DNA of 64,000 nt. It comes from Omphalotus guepiniiformis (Eukaryota > Basidiomycota > Agaricomycetes > Agaricales > Omphalotaceae). The notes beneath the pieces are model-generated. The model did not search any database, was not told the DNA's origin, and was given only the letters and a program-made list of their open reading frames with translations. The position numbers were made by a program, and so were the translations under genes. Where the stretch lies: the NCBI GenBank assembly GCA_028554645.1, contig JAQOOI010000021.1, positions 1,860,001 to 1,924,000 on the forward strand. Direction: 5' to 3'. Shown here in pieces: positions 43,794 through 56,616 of this stretch. Positions within the stretch are counted from its first letter, which is position 1, and each line of letters starts with the position of its first letter.

Positions 43794-45837
43794 TCATTTT
43801 CTCATCAGCTTTTCGTGCAGCTCAGCGCCCTTTAGTTTAGCCTTCAGGTACTCAACCCGCGCCTTGTAACGCTTGGAGACCTCATCTCTCCTACGTCGTA
43901 TCTCCTCCATATCAGCATCATAGTCGGCATCTCCATCTGATGACAATGACTTGACTTCATCCTCCGGCACAGAGGACATTGGTAAATGCCCCGTACTTCT
44001 TGTCAAGTTTATGCTTGAGTTGCTCGCATGTCCGCCTAACTGGCCCAGGTTCGCAGGTAATGCGGGAACAGGGGGTATCAGACGGCTCTTTGGTGATGCA
44101 TGGGAAGAAGATGCGACACTAGACGACGAGTTCTTGCGACGAAGCGATCCCGGGCGGGAGATGCTCGTTGTTATCATCGTGTTGCTGCCTTTCAAGGGCA
44201 ACGTCTTTGTGTACACTGACCGCTTGATCGACGGGGCAGTGCCAATAGACGTGCCAGAACGTACAGACGTTACATCACTGTCCAGTGTGGAAGCCCGTAG
44301 ATGATTGTTAGGCTCTGGAATCAACGTCCAGGCAGATGCTTGTCGCACGATTGCGGTGCCGTCGCTATCCCGGACGGTAGACAGTGGATTGACCTGTTGT
44401 CGTTGACGCTTTGCCAGAGTGGTAACCTCCAACCCGTTGAAGGCATCCACGAGTCTCTTGGCTTCTGCTTCGACGGCAGCAATCTCCTGCTTGATATCCT
44501 GAGACGTTGCCAAATTCTCCTCGTCAAAAATGTTTTGTACACTTCCGGTGTACTTACTTCCAGCAACGAATCCCCGAGCCGGGAAGGAAGAAGGTGGTGT
44601 CGCTAATCTTCTGGTAGCTCGACTGGGTGTTTGAGGGGTATATGTACCAGAGTCGATTGGTGAACGTTCTGAGATAGATCCTGCTCGCCGCGACGATATT
44701 GAACCGGTATCTGCCAGTCGAGATGCGTCCGAGTGAACCGAAGCACTACTACTTTTCTGTTTGAGGTCTCCTGGTCTGCTGAATATTTTGGATGAATTGG
44801 ACGTAGCAGAGAATATACTGGAGGTATCACTGAAGTCTTTCGATCCAGAAGTAGACCTGCGACCTGTTGCGCGCTGAAGGAGGCTGGCCATCCCAGATCT
44901 GACAGAAGTTCTGGAACGAATAGAGGGACTACGTGGTAGGTCAACATTGAAATTAGATGAAGGCCGTGAAGAGGTAGATGCTGAGATGAAATCAGTCAAG
45001 TAAAATGAAGTGTTGAGGCAATTAACTCACGTCGACCTTCCGACATTATCTTTGAACCTCTCTTCTGAATTGGCCGCTCCAGATTGACAGGAACAATAGG
45101 GTTCTCCGTCGGAACTACGGCAGTACTGGCAAATCGCTCGAAAAGATTTTGGCGTAACAGTCTATACTCATCGTCACTAGTGTATGTGTTAGATGAGTAT
45201 GATGCAGCAAATGTCACAGGAGCCGACATACTCTAATAATCCCTCTGAGTTTGCCGAAGCTAACTCGTTCAGTCTCTGCGCAAGAGTCATCCTATTCAAG
45301 AAATGCATGAGCTCGGTCTGAAGCGCTAATCAAACAAACGTACGTGACGTTATCTGTCTTACGAGCAGTGGCGGTAACCTTGGGGCTAGAAGTATTCGGT
45401 TCAGAGTTGGAGGTCGAGAAAGTCTGACTAGTGTGTGTTTTAGAAAGGGGGGAAGAGAGAGTCGTAGCAGAGGAGCCTGCAGCTTTGTAACGGTCATTGA
45501 GAGTACGGGAAGTATTGGAGGAATTGGTGGAAGATTTGGAAATTGGTGCAGAATGACTTTTGCGAATACTGGCATGTGAAGCAGAGGAAGGTGTAGAAAG
45601 TGTCTGTGCGGTCGAGGCATCCTGCGAAATGAACGAGACAGAGGGTTCTTCGCGGCCTTTGCCTTTGTGCTTCCCGTACTAAAGTTATAGTCGTGCAATT
45701 CTTCAACCCAAGAGCGTCCTGTACGTAGAACCTTTACTCACAAATCGGGAACGAATAACCTGGACAACTCTCGATTTGTCCGTGTCCGAGTACGCGATAT
45801 AGTCATTGTCATGCTTTCTTGACGAGAAAAACCCCAT
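43794..45837 (-). CDS. Conserved basidiomycete protein of unknown function
   Basis: Exons were joined by frame continuity from ATG 45837 (MGFFSSRKHDNDYIAYSDTD) through RSRF, a Ser/Thr-rich exon starting YGKHKGKGREE, the conserved block MTLAQRLNELASANSEGLL plus DDEYRLLRQNLFERFA, and a long last exon ending at 43794. The block around LAQRLNELA is the most conserved part in similar fungal proteins I recall; it looks like a helical dimer or binding motif. The rest is Ser-rich and disordered (RSPSIRSRTSVRSGMASLL, with RATGRRS) and finishes in a coiled coil (MEEIRRRRDEVSKRYKARVE). No enzymatic motif, signal or membrane segment is seen. Ser/Arg/Pro patches suggest phosphorylation, perhaps at the cell cortex or cytoskeleton, but that is a guess. 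Confidence 0.8.
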
Positions 45838-47468
45838 ATCTTCATTACGGTTGAAAATTGGCTACCTTTCTTAGTGTGTGCAGAATCAACATAAAGGACA
45901 GACTCGAGGAAGGAGTGTGAGGTTACGCAGGGCCAAGCAAGGCGAGTGAATGCATGGCGACAACAGATCTCACCGCGGTCGGCTAAATATGTATGCATTT
46001 AATTTTTAGCACACTAGACGTTTGAGAACATGATGCACTGTGGCCTTATTCAGAAGTTTTTTGAGCCCTTTGAGTGGTGTTTATGTACTTGAAGGGTTGT
46101 GTAACGATAAGACGAATGTCATGAGGCATGATCATCAGCATATACCTGGCATATACTATACTATTATCACAAACAGCGACTGATTCATATTTAGAATCAC
46201 GTAGAGTGAAGATAAAGCAAAAGAATTGGCGGATACTTAACCTTCGACATGCATGAGTCGGATGAGTCGTATGTACATGGTGGCAGCCTGCAGGCGAATG
46301 AAGGTAGAATTGGACCTCCACCATACTGGCAGTACCACCTTTCATCCAAAATCTTAATCAATTATCCCTATTTGGAAGGCTCAAGGAAAGTACTTCAGCA
46401 ATAACTCACAGATTCTCACTAGGCATCTAGACAGCGTAAATCTTGGGGGCTTTTCTGTGGCATTATTTGCGACGTATCAGGAGCTCTATGTCCATGTATA
46501 TCTGCGTATGAAAGTGGTCAGATGCTGATCAAATAGATATTGCATCTGCCGACCGTCGTTCTCTTATGCCAGAAGTTCTAGAAAGTTATTGGTGTGGGCA
46601 CTGATAGGCACTGATCCGTGAGATGCACTAAAGCTAGCAGTTCTTGTTCTGTTCTTGTTTCAACTTGTTCATGTAAGTTCGGGTTAATTCCTCAACACAA
46701 GTGAAGTAAACGATAAAAATCTGTAACGGTACCGAAACAGACTTGCTGGGTCACTATTCTATGTATGCTGGTTGTGCTCCAGGTACGGACTGGAGAAACG
46801 TCTCCAATCAGGTGAGCAATGAGCAGCTCATAATGCTGAAGATTGTAACTGATCATCAGCGGTTTCTACACTGGCTTCATTGTCCGTCCGCTCGGATATC
46901 ATCATGGTCTGGTCCCGAGTCCTGAGCAGCTCCTGAGAAACAACGCGCTCGATAAATCTCTTCTTCAGTTTCTGGACCCTCACTGAAACCTGCGCGGATG
47001 CAGTTTACTCTCGGCGCGCGCAGCCCAACTGGCGTTGAAGTCTCGCAAGTCCAGTCTTCACAAAAATTGACAGAATGAGAAAGGACAAACGACACGTACC
47101 GAACTGTTCCAATCGTGACGTTGTAGCCTAGCTGTACAGGACTAATTGCCCCCTTGCCAGTGCTCAATGCTCATTGCCATTAGCTTGCCCAGTACGAACC
47201 TGGTACGAACCTCCTGGGTTGGATAATCTGCTTTTCAAAGCTGTGGAAGAACTCCGTAGTTAAGAACCATCACCTAATAGTCTTTATCAGCTTGAATATG
47301 TCCTGGACGATACCCAACGAAGCTTATTAGCAGCCCAAATATATGATGGAAGGAACCAGAAGGTCCGGCAGTATATGTGTCGATACATAACTGACCTTGG
47401 AATCATTGGATGTTCTGATGCGGATCCCGATGAACTTCTCGTTGTCACTCTTACTTATGTATCTGTGT
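45838..47468. other. Long intergenic stretch, no gene recognised
   Basis: About 1.6 kb between the start of the unknown conserved gene and the 3' end of CHL1. Open stretches on both strands are short and have no supporting motifs. No repeats or RNA gene were noticed. Confidence 0.45.
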
Positions 47469-50400
47469 TCATGTGCAGTGGCTTTCAGAATTACAACTTT
47501 GCTTACTCCTATAAAATGTACCCATTTCCTTGACGACCTGCCCAAAGCTCTGTGCTATCTTCAGATCGTTACCTATCCATTTTGGAAGCTTATTCCGAAT
47601 GGAAGACGTGGAGTATCTTTGGTCGAGAAGAATCAATGCTGCCCAGTCGTTCTGATGTCGGATAGCCCGTCCTGATCCATTCAATGAGCTACGACCTTTA
47701 CTGAGCAAACAGAAAACGACCAACCAATGCTTTGATTCACGGCATTCATGCACATATTCTCATACAGCTCCGCTGCAGCATCCTTCATACCTGATGATCT
47801 CCCTACCCCGCGTTTATCCTCCAGACGCTTCACGTACTTCATCCGTTCCCGAAGCTCGGGCGAAGCGAGGTTCGCAAATGGAAGACCAACAATAACTACT
47901 GCGCGCGCTAGATCATCTTTGAAATTCAATCCCTCCGACAATTTGGCCCCGATCACTGCAAACAGTAGGGCGCCTTTGTTCTTCTCTCCAGGCTGCTGCT
48001 AGGGGTGTAGAATCAGAGGGAATAAGTGCGGGATGTGAGTGGGGAACGGCTTACCGATGTCTGCACAGCAGCAGCGTATCCCTGAAGGGTAGATTCAACA
48101 AGGGCTGAATCTTCTGGTTCAAAAAAAACCTAGCAAGTCTTCAGTAACAGTTTCAAAATATCGCATATACCCCCACTTTTTTCTTCGTTTGTAATTTCTC
48201 CAGCATCCCGCCTGTCACCCAGGCGCTTTTAGCAGTGTTGAGAAAATTATATGAGGGGAAGAACACAATCATTCCCGAAGGAACTGTGTGTGTGAAGTTC
48301 AATATTATCTGCGCAAGCTCTGCGATCTGTAAGGATAGGACTTTCATCAAAGTGGTGAAAAGGTAAGAACAAGCATGTACCGATCACAGTCGGCTCGCTC
48401 TGCCTTCCGGCTTTGTACACCAACTCTCCTCCCCTCGGCCCTTTCGTTACCGCCACTGTCAGAAGATGGCTTGAAGGTATGATGTGGCCACAGGAAAAGC
48501 TTGTAATTCTCTCTGGAGGAATATGAGATAGAATTTGGTTAACGACGTCTGATATCTTGTCCGCGAGACATAGTCAGAATGCAATCCGCTTGTTGTGATC
48601 CAACTAACTGGAGACATAGTTCCACCGGCAAGAATAACAGAACGTGCTTCGTCAAGTACTTCTTTGAAATGTGGTGCCGGGTTTAGAAGCTGATATTTTA
48701 TCTCAATTTCTTCTTGATCCTTCTTCCCCACTAGAGAGAGGCTAACACGTCCGTCTGGAAAACTAATCAATTGCAGAGCGGGTAAAAATTGATCTAACCT
48801 CACCTTCACTAGCACCTGCAAGTGACAACATCAAATTTTCTATAGCGTGCAAGGGTGGTACTGCGCCTCGTCGGATAGGACTCGCTTTGGCAGGATCTGT
48901 AGCAACGCCATCCAGATGATTGTCTGTGGGATAAGGATGATACGCACCAGACCCCTTCTCTGCTTGCTTATCGGCATACCTTGCGATCTTTCTTGCGATC
49001 TTTGGCGACTTCAGCTCGGTTCGACGACAGATACAATGCAGCAAGTACCTTGCTTTTCCTCAAGTATTGTTCGATAGATAGCATATTAATGTCCTTAATC
49101 TTTCTCCCAAGTCGTTCTATCAATTCGGTTGCGCTGAGAATTTCCACCTTCTGCGAGTTGGTTTTCCACTGCTGTTTCCATTCTAGCATATATCTCTTCA
49201 GAGCTTCGAGAAACGCTGTCAGGCGTTTCAAATGCAGTATATTCGTAGCAGAGAGGCGGTTGCGAAACTTGGAGACATACACAGACACCTGTTGGAGGGA
49301 CAGGTCAAGTATAGCAAACGACACTCGATTCGTCGACAATGACAAAAGAGTGGAAATTAGATCTAGCAACAAGGAAAATCAGTAAGTGAACAGATCTCTC
49401 TCAGAAATGTATTACTGTGTGCTTCGTCGATGACGACTACTTGGTTGGTTAGATCAATTCCAAGGGCTTCGCGTGAGCTTTTCTGAAGCAATAAATTATA
49501 CGGAAGGGTCACTAGCTACAGAAACCGTTAGTGATGAAACCTGCAGACCGTGGAGAGAGCATACCTCAGCCTGGGGTATAGCGCGTCTAGATCCGAAATA
49601 AGGACATATATTCGACCTTCGACCAGCATCAGCAAGATCCTCTATGTCTTTTGGTGTAGCCTAAAGAAAACATAAATGATATTTGAACCCGGGGCAAGAA
49701 ATTGTAGTACATACCAATATTTGATCCCGGAAGTCATTCATCCGAAATTCCTCTTCAGCCGAAGGAAGATACGGACATCTTTTGTCTTCCTTCTCTACAA
49801 ATAATGAGCCTGTAGCTACAACTAGACCATCCAAATTACTCACCACCTAGCAGTTCGCGGCATCCTTCATCTATGTCACTTACTCTCGAGCGCAGAACGT
49901 CATTTATACATAGATGCCTTCGAGACCCTAAAGATACGGCGCGTGAGTGGTAAATATCGCCCTCCGCATCACTGCTATCGTCTTGCGCCTTTCGTTTCTT
50001 CGATGTCTGAACCACTCCTTCCTGAGGTAAGTCTTTATGCGAGGACAATCGGATTTTGAGACGGCTGAGCTCAGGAAGAACTTGCGCCAGTTGAGAGTGT
50101 GTTCTCGAAGCGTAAAAAATCTTGGTACATGTCGGCTCGTCACTATTCAAAGAGTCATTGGAGCGGCCTTGATTCATCCTGAGGTGAACATTACTAAGAT
50201 AGCACTGGTCTTCAACGGGTAAACATACCGAGCCATTAACGCACGAACTGCAGGAGACAAATTATCGTCCTCGTCTTCCTGTATATCGGAATCAGGAAGA
50301 AAAATGTCCTCGTTTTCTTCATCGTGGCCAACGATTTCGGACAACCTCTAAATGATTGTATTGGTAGAGTTGTGGTGGATCAAAGAAACCACAGAGGTCA

Positions 50401-50914
50401 TACTGGCTTCTTCACAACTCTGGCCTTTGATTTCCTCATCTCTTTCTCCTTCCTTCGGGCATTGGAAAGACGCTCTTCATACTCTTGTTCCTTAGCCTCT
50501 AGCTCCCTTCGATGACGTTCTCGTGTTTGCTCAACCACCCAGGCTGGACCTGATACAGATCGAACGGTTCAGGGTTTTATAGCCAGATAATAGCCAACAA
50601 TGTTCGCACCTGACTCCATAACTCCAGCCTTAGCATCTAGTTCGCCTCTTCGCGCTCGGTCTTTTTCGTCAGTCAACCATGTCAAACTTGCACACAGTAA
50701 GCTTAAAGTCTTTCCCTGGAGTGTATCTTGTATGGTATCATATTTTTACACGTGAAGTATTGGCACTCACTGTCCCCGTTGGGCTTTCTACAATGGTAAC
50801 CTTGCGGTTCTCAATCGCTGCGTAAAGGTGGCGCATAACGTCCACTTGAATAGAGTATGGAGGTGAATAAGGAAAGGCCGGAAATTCATCGGGTGTCGCC
50901 AGTTCTAGCGCCAT
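47469..50914 (-). CDS. CHL1: CHL1/DDX11-type DNA helicase
   Basis: Starts at ATG 50914 ([20 protein letters not shown]) and ends at 47469, with many introns. It is a superfamily 2 5'-3' helicase with an iron-sulphur cluster, needed for sister-chromatid cohesion and replication of difficult DNA. The Walker A motif VESPTGT/GKT is split by the first intron, then [11 protein letters not shown]. Cysteines of the iron-sulphur domain are seen in [20 protein letters not shown] and [17 protein letters not shown]. The DEAH box appears as VVIDEAH near 49430. Motifs V and VI lie in the C-terminal exons ([40 protein letters not shown], with DQRY). The final exon ends [21 protein letters not shown] motifs lie about 80 bp upstream of the start. 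Confidence 0.93.
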
Positions 50915-50988
50915 TGTATCGCTGCGCTTGTGGTAGGCAAGTAGTATAGTAGTAGTTCGGATCGAAGATGAATTCAGACACTGAACAG

Positions 50989-50999
50989 TCGCGTCGCGT
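50989..50999 (-). promoter_or_regulatory. Doubled MCB-like motif upstream of CHL1
   Basis: On the minus strand the bases read ACGCGACGCGA, two overlapping ACGCGA motifs 75-85 bp before the CHL1 start. ACGCGN is the core bound by the MBF cell-cycle factor in fungi. Confidence 0.55.
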
Positions 51000-51139
51000 T
51001 GCGTTTCTAAATTTGTCACATGACATGCGTATGTGTGCAATAGGGCTGCTGAGCGCTGAAGCTTGAAGCTTGAAGCACTGAAATGCTTGCACATATCCAA
51101 GTAGTAATAGCAGGAAATAGATATGTAGGCAGTACACAA

Positions 51140-53958
51140 TCATGACTTTCCAATCATTCCAGTCCAGTCGAATTCATCGTACTTCTTCCTGAACTGAGCC
51201 ACGCGTTCCTTATTCATTCGGAAGTCAATCCTTTTAGGCCTTCTCCAACGTCTCGGCTCAAGCTCCATAACATTGCCAATGATCTCTCCAGCAAAATATC
51301 TGTGGTAGATATGAGTATCGTTACTATACGGGATGCGCTGATGCATATCTTGGAAATTCTCCGCCTCCCTTTTCACCTTCATCCATACCATCTTCCTCGT
51401 CGTTTGCGGCATCAGTGCCTTCAATGACATGTCCATACCCTTTCTCGCCTTTGTGGTCGAACATTACCATAAAATAAGGCAGATTGGGCACCATGGCGCG
51501 TCGGAAACCACCTGGGCGGGCAGAGAAATCAATGAGTTTTTTGTGTTGAGACCATTCCGCCTCGACAGTCAGGATTGATTCCTAAGTACAACATAAGTAC
51601 ATGAGATATGGTCAATCAGACTTTCGGAGTGAAAATCAACCTTGAAATAGCCAGGAATAAGTTCAAATTGTTCCCAAGGCAGGGGGACGCATTCAATGAA
51701 TGAATGTCTTTGCCCTTTCAACGAGATGACCGTCTCGTAGAAAACGACTCCCTGATCATCTTCGGCAAACATACGCATCAAACATTTCATGAAGTTCTGT
51801 AAAGAAAACTGAGTACTTGTTGAACTATACCAAAGAGAACATTTACCCGGACTTCATCCCACACATCGTCATCGCCTTCGAGCATCGTAAGATGATGTTG
51901 TATTGGAACAATGAGACAGTGCCCTTTCAGTAACTCTTCGTTAGTTGTACATGACAAGTACACCCGAGTACCCATGGCAATTACAGGAGCTTTCGGAGGT
52001 GAATCATCTTCGCCATAGCAGAATTCACAAGTTGCCAAAGCCTTCTGTGTGCGTTTGTAATCTGGAAGAACAGGTGAATACGGAGAGCTTGATATAATTT
52101 CCCCAGACGTACCATGAATCGCAAATTGTCGTTTCATAGCATCCGAGCGCATTTTCTGCCTCCCGAGCTTCTCCGCATTATCGTCAATATAGTCAAGATC
52201 GTTCTGTAAAACTGTGATGTGAGCTGACATTCTGAGGATCCAAGAACTTCATCGAACCTCGAACTTGCCATCACCCATGATAGCACGAGCAAATTGTGCA
52301 TCCAAATTTTTCTGATCTGATATACCAGCACCAAACTTCTCTTGCCGTAGCATTTCTCCCAACGTAGTGGTATCGTCATCCGCATTATACCTGACGATGT
52401 CCCCAGTTTTTGGGTCCCGAGTCTCCACCTGTGAAGGACGAGGGTCAGGAAAAGGAAAGCAAGTTCAGAAGAATTTTTAAAAAACCTTTTCTTTCCGTTT
52501 TCGATTGCCAGGTAAACGAGTATCGTCTTCTTTCCCCGTGCCGACGTCATACAATCTTCCACGTCCGTCCAAGGTCGGAAGCACTTCCACTCTTGTGCGA
52601 ACACCATTATCCGAAACGCCAATCCCGTTTGCGAGGCGAGAAGCAGCCTCGTACTCTTTCTCCAGTTTTGCTGCATCAGGAGCTCCCGTCAACTTTGCGC
52701 GCAGAACCTTAGCTTGTAACTTGTTTAAGGAAGACGGTGACAAAGCTCTGGCCTTTGGAATGGATGGAGTCATCACAGATGGGATCGGTGTATGAGATTG
52801 TGCTAGGGGAGAACTTGCTTGAGAAGGCAGTCGAAGACTGTCGAGGCGGCGATTTACTGGAACATTGGGTCCCGATGGAGGTGATGGGGTTGACGGCGTG
52901 CTATCGAAAGCACCAGGACGACGGAACGACGAGCTTCGGCTTGAACCACCACTACCCATGTCGCTAAACATGAACCCTTTTTCTCCTTCAGTGTTTCTTG
53001 GTCTTCTGCCTCGCTCCTCTCTTCCATCCCTACCTCTTTCTCCGCGCTGGCCCCCGCGTTCGTCCAAAATGCGTCTTTCTTCTTTGGCCTCTTCGAAAGC
53101 CTCAAGAGATCCAAAACGTTCAATCGCAACAGTTTCCACATCTAGACCCTCTTCTTCTGCCGTCTCATACACACGTCTCAAGCGCATCATTCTCCACTGA
53201 GACCCAGGACCACCTGGCGTGTTGGATTTCGGCGGAGCGGGTGGTGCCTCGTAGTCGATAGCTTTGCCAGCTACTAGATCTTGATTAAGTTCTTTTGAGT
53301 GAATCACAGGCTACGAGAAACGAATCAACCTCCGAGAAAACTCTTTCGCTACCATGCAATTGCGCACCTTGTCTGGGTCCGGCCTATCTGGTCGCGGTTT
53401 CTTCTTCGCCTCTGTACCAAGATTTGAGAAAAAGTCGACATCACCTCCAAGAGTGCGTCGCCTCTCAGAGGGCTCCCCATAGTCTTCCGTAAAAGATTCA
53501 TCTCCAGCTGGCAGCACAACTCGCGAAGAACTAGGTACCTGAGCAGTGCTGGAAGACGAAGCGGGAGGAAGCATCCAATCGTCCCGTTTTATCTTCGACT
53601 CTGTTGGCAGTGTTGGAGGTAGCGGTGGATCAGAAGCCTGTTCAGATGCTTTGGAAGTCAGCTTGAGGCTTTCAGCAGTTGGTATATCAGTCGCGAGAGG
53701 CTAAGTTTTGGGTGAATATCTAATGAACGAAACACACCAAAGACTTACTCTTTCACCATCCATGTCGATATTCTTCTCAACCCACATATCTTCATCAGGA
53801 TCATCGTCTAAGATTTGAACCCCACTAGAATGCTCAGTCCGCTTCCGCTTGTGTTTCTTGCGGCTTGGATCATCGTGTTTGTGCCGTTTTTTACTTGAAT
53901 GATGAGAGTCCTTGTCGTGACCTCTATGTTTAGAGCGTTTTCCGCCTTCTTCGTCCAT
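51140..53958 (-). CDS. CWF19: CWF19-like splicing/RNA-turnover factor
   Basis: Starts at ATG 53958 (MDEEGGKRSKHRGHDKDSHH) with a basic His/Lys-rich head, then Pro/Ser-rich and Glu/Arg-rich regions, and ends at 51140. The C-terminal half carries the CwfJ-type domains: CEFCYGEDDSPPKAPVIAMG starts domain 1, followed by HCLIVPIQHHLTMLEGDDDV, the H-x-H-x-x pattern of HIT-like folds, then FYETVISLKGQRHSFIECVP, the stretch near GYGHVIEG, and FAGEIIGNVMELEPRRWRRP of domain 2. CWF19 proteins associate with spliceosomes and with the lariat-debranching enzyme, where they help intron release and turnover. Length near 800 residues fits CWF19L2-type proteins. Several introns split it. Its stop lies 226 bp before the CHL1 start. 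Confidence 0.9.
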
Positions 53959-54154
53959 GACTGCAACTGAGTACGTGGTTTCAGAAAGTAGCGAGGTGCG
54001 TGAGCGTTGAAACTTGAAGACGATGAAGTCACTATAGTAAAGTGCGTGATCGAAAACCAACTGTGCGGCAATCTGATTGAACACCGTATTCCGATACAGG
54101 ATACACTTGTTCATACAATCTAACTTTACAACATATTGACAGCATTAAATATGA

Positions 54155-56410
54155 CTACATTTCCTCTACGGTCATCTTGACCAACTCGGATTTCAACCGG
54201 TCTTTCAACGTCGTTCCAGGGGAAGACGAGTGCACGTTAATGCTAGCGTAAATGCCTTTTGCTGCCGTTGAAGGATTAATCGCAATAGTTGAATGCACAC
54301 TCTGGTAACATGAAAATATTCAACGTCTCCTGAGTCGCCATAGAGCATTTCACTTGCCTTGCAAAAATGTCTGAACTTGCTCGGAAGAATCAGCACATCC
54401 GGGGCTTGTTCCTCATCTCCATCGTAGCCTAGGGTCAGCTGTGCGGAGTGTGTAATATCCAGGTTGACTTCATTGGCCTCCTCTAGCGGAACAGGAAACA
54501 CAGGATAAAAACTGGAAGGGAATGAGATTCGGCAACACAACAGAAAGCGGAAGCATAGAGACGCACCTGCGTTGTTGGAGGACGTGACGGCATGTATTTG
54601 CCATAGGGTCTGTACCAGCATCATCCTGGAACGGGGGTATCACAGAATCATGCTCTTCACCGCGCTTCACGACCTCTTCCTTGCGAAGATGGAACAAAAC
54701 GTCAACACTAGTCGCAGCGAATTTTACGCCATTTATTGAGAAGCTGGCGGGGTTGGGAAGAAGGCGAATGCGCTTGAGTATTGTAAGTTTAATGCTACAG
54801 AAGATCAAGAAGGCACACACAGGGTCTGCTTTCGTCACGCGAGGCCCAAGCTCGCACTGTGGATATACAGCATTCGAGCTGATTAGGTCTCGCACACTTG
54901 GTATCAGGATGGCTATTGACCCTGGTGAAGAACTCAAATGATGGCGAAGCGGATTGAGAAATGTTCGATGGAACAACCCCAAGGGTGATTCATCTATTTC
55001 TCCTGCTTGAATTAAAGGATGAAATGTGTCGACAAAAGGCCCAAGCTGAAAGGCATTAGATTATGGACCAAAGTAGAGGGCTCATATACCTACGAGTAAG
55101 ATTACAGTCGGTTTTGTGTCTTTGATAGCCTTCAACAGCGTTTGCCAAGGCTTGTACTTGAGATTGGCATCTGTTGTATATGGGCCGCACGCAATGTACA
55201 TTGAAAAGGACTGGTCTTCTGACTCGGATTTTACTGACGTGGAGCTCGGTGAGCTGTTGAGGGGAGGAAGCTGAAGATGGCACGAAATTAAAGGTATACA
55301 GCAGAACAAGGGCGGACTTGAACATACCGCCAATATCTCTGTCACGGAAAACCACCCAGTCCCGCTATTTTTGCCTTTAAGAGCCGTAATTGCGCCAGGA
55401 AAGAGACCTAACCCTCCTGCTCCGCGAACACCGCCCCGTATCTTCAGAGACGGGTCGAAACGAAGCGGGATTCGTGCTCCACCGTTTCCCCTTTGCCTTG
55501 ACGGTTCGAATGTTAGCGTTGCTTCCGTCAATTTGGATACTTCAAGGTCGTGTGTTATTCGTCCAACGGTAATGATCTCGTCCTAATAGGCCGTCGATAT
55601 GAATACAAATGTTGGAGACAAGAGAGTGTGTCACGCACGTCAGTTGAGGTTGTAGGGTCACCTATCTCCTCGATTCCGTAATGCTCTTGCACAACCTGCG
55701 TCAATTCTTCAATTCGATCATCGAGGACTACAGGAAGCGAATTATCAATTTATAGCACAGAAGGAAACATTAAAGAGCTCGTATACCTTCGCTTCGCTCT
55801 CCGAGCTTTTCGTACATGTATCGATCTGCTCCCTTCAGCATTCATAAAGGATATTGGAAATTGATTGCCACTCACAACCACGCTCCTTCCGCGATGACGC
55901 GTCCATTTTCGGCCCTCTGAAGGTGACTTTACTCAGACCACTCGGACCTGCAATGCTCGACGTGTTCAGCGTCCCCACATCCAACTCCGTCTTGACTCCA
56001 TCGCTGGACCTTGTTGCCACGTTAACATTACTGTTCCGATTCATGAAGGGGGGCATTCGTGCGCGATTAACCATAGCTGTGCTCGATGCGACAGCTTTAG
56101 GCTGAGCTTTCCGCGATGTACTCTGTGCCATCTCCCGCTTGATCTGAGCCCGGACGCTGGCGAGAGAATCTATGGTGAATCTTTTGCCTTCGTGCGCCCT
56201 AACAGGAACTGAGGAGTAAATTGCGGCTTCCCATTTGAATTGAAGTTCTTGTGGGGTTAGGTTGTATACTTTACACAAGTTTTCGCCTAAATACGACCAA
56301 TGAGCAGGAGTTGAGGTTATGATTGAAAACTCACATTCTGCCAAAAGTTTTGGATCTGACGCGACTTCGTCCCCCATAAGACTAGCTATCTCTTGCGATA
56401 CCTTGCTCAT
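54155..56410 (-). CDS. POL12: DNA polymerase alpha subunit B (POL12)
   Basis: Starts at ATG 56410 (MSKVSQEIASLMGDEVASDP) and ends at 54155 with several introns. It is the non-catalytic B subunit of the polymerase alpha-primase complex that starts each DNA strand. The N-terminal helical domain is followed by a linker (RARMPPFMNRNSN, VKTELDVGTLNTSSIAGPSG), then the OB-fold part (IITVGRITHDLE, GGLGLFPGAITALKGKNSG) and the calcineurin-like phosphoesterase domain in its inactive form (ACGPYTTDANLKYKPWQTLL, LLVGPFVD..., ILIPSVRDL, SFYPVFPVP, LDITHSAQL). The end reads KDRLKSELVKMTVEEM. It shares a 206-bp divergent promoter with DAD1, with MCB-like motifs, as expected for a gene induced at G1/S. Confidence 0.93.
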
Positions 56411-56450
56411 CAGGTATAATATTGTTCGGGAAATGCGTGAAATGAGGCGA

Positions 56451-56493
56451 ACGCGAGTTGGTAGGCTTGAGAGCAGAAAAGTCACGAACGCGT
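56451..56493. promoter_or_regulatory. MCB-like motifs in the POL12-DAD1 divergent promoter
   Basis: ACGCGA at 56451-56456 and ACGCGT at 56488-56493 lie within the 206 bp between the two start codons. The second is embedded in a near palindrome (GTCACGAACGCGTGAC). ACGCGN is the MBF/DSC1 binding core in yeasts. Confidence 0.6.
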
Positions 56494-56616
56494 GACCTCA
56501 GCTGTGACTGAACCCGTGTTTAACGCATCCAGAACGCATCCTTTGATTTCAACCCCCAGGCGCCGTTGGCCTGCTCATTTCACGAGTCGCCACCGTAATT
56601 TATACGCACGCATCTC

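Noticed and set aside
45838..47468. tRNA or other RNA gene in the long intergenic stretch
   Set aside because: No cloverleaf-like arms with conserved A and B boxes could be recognised by eye; a tRNA scan would settle it.
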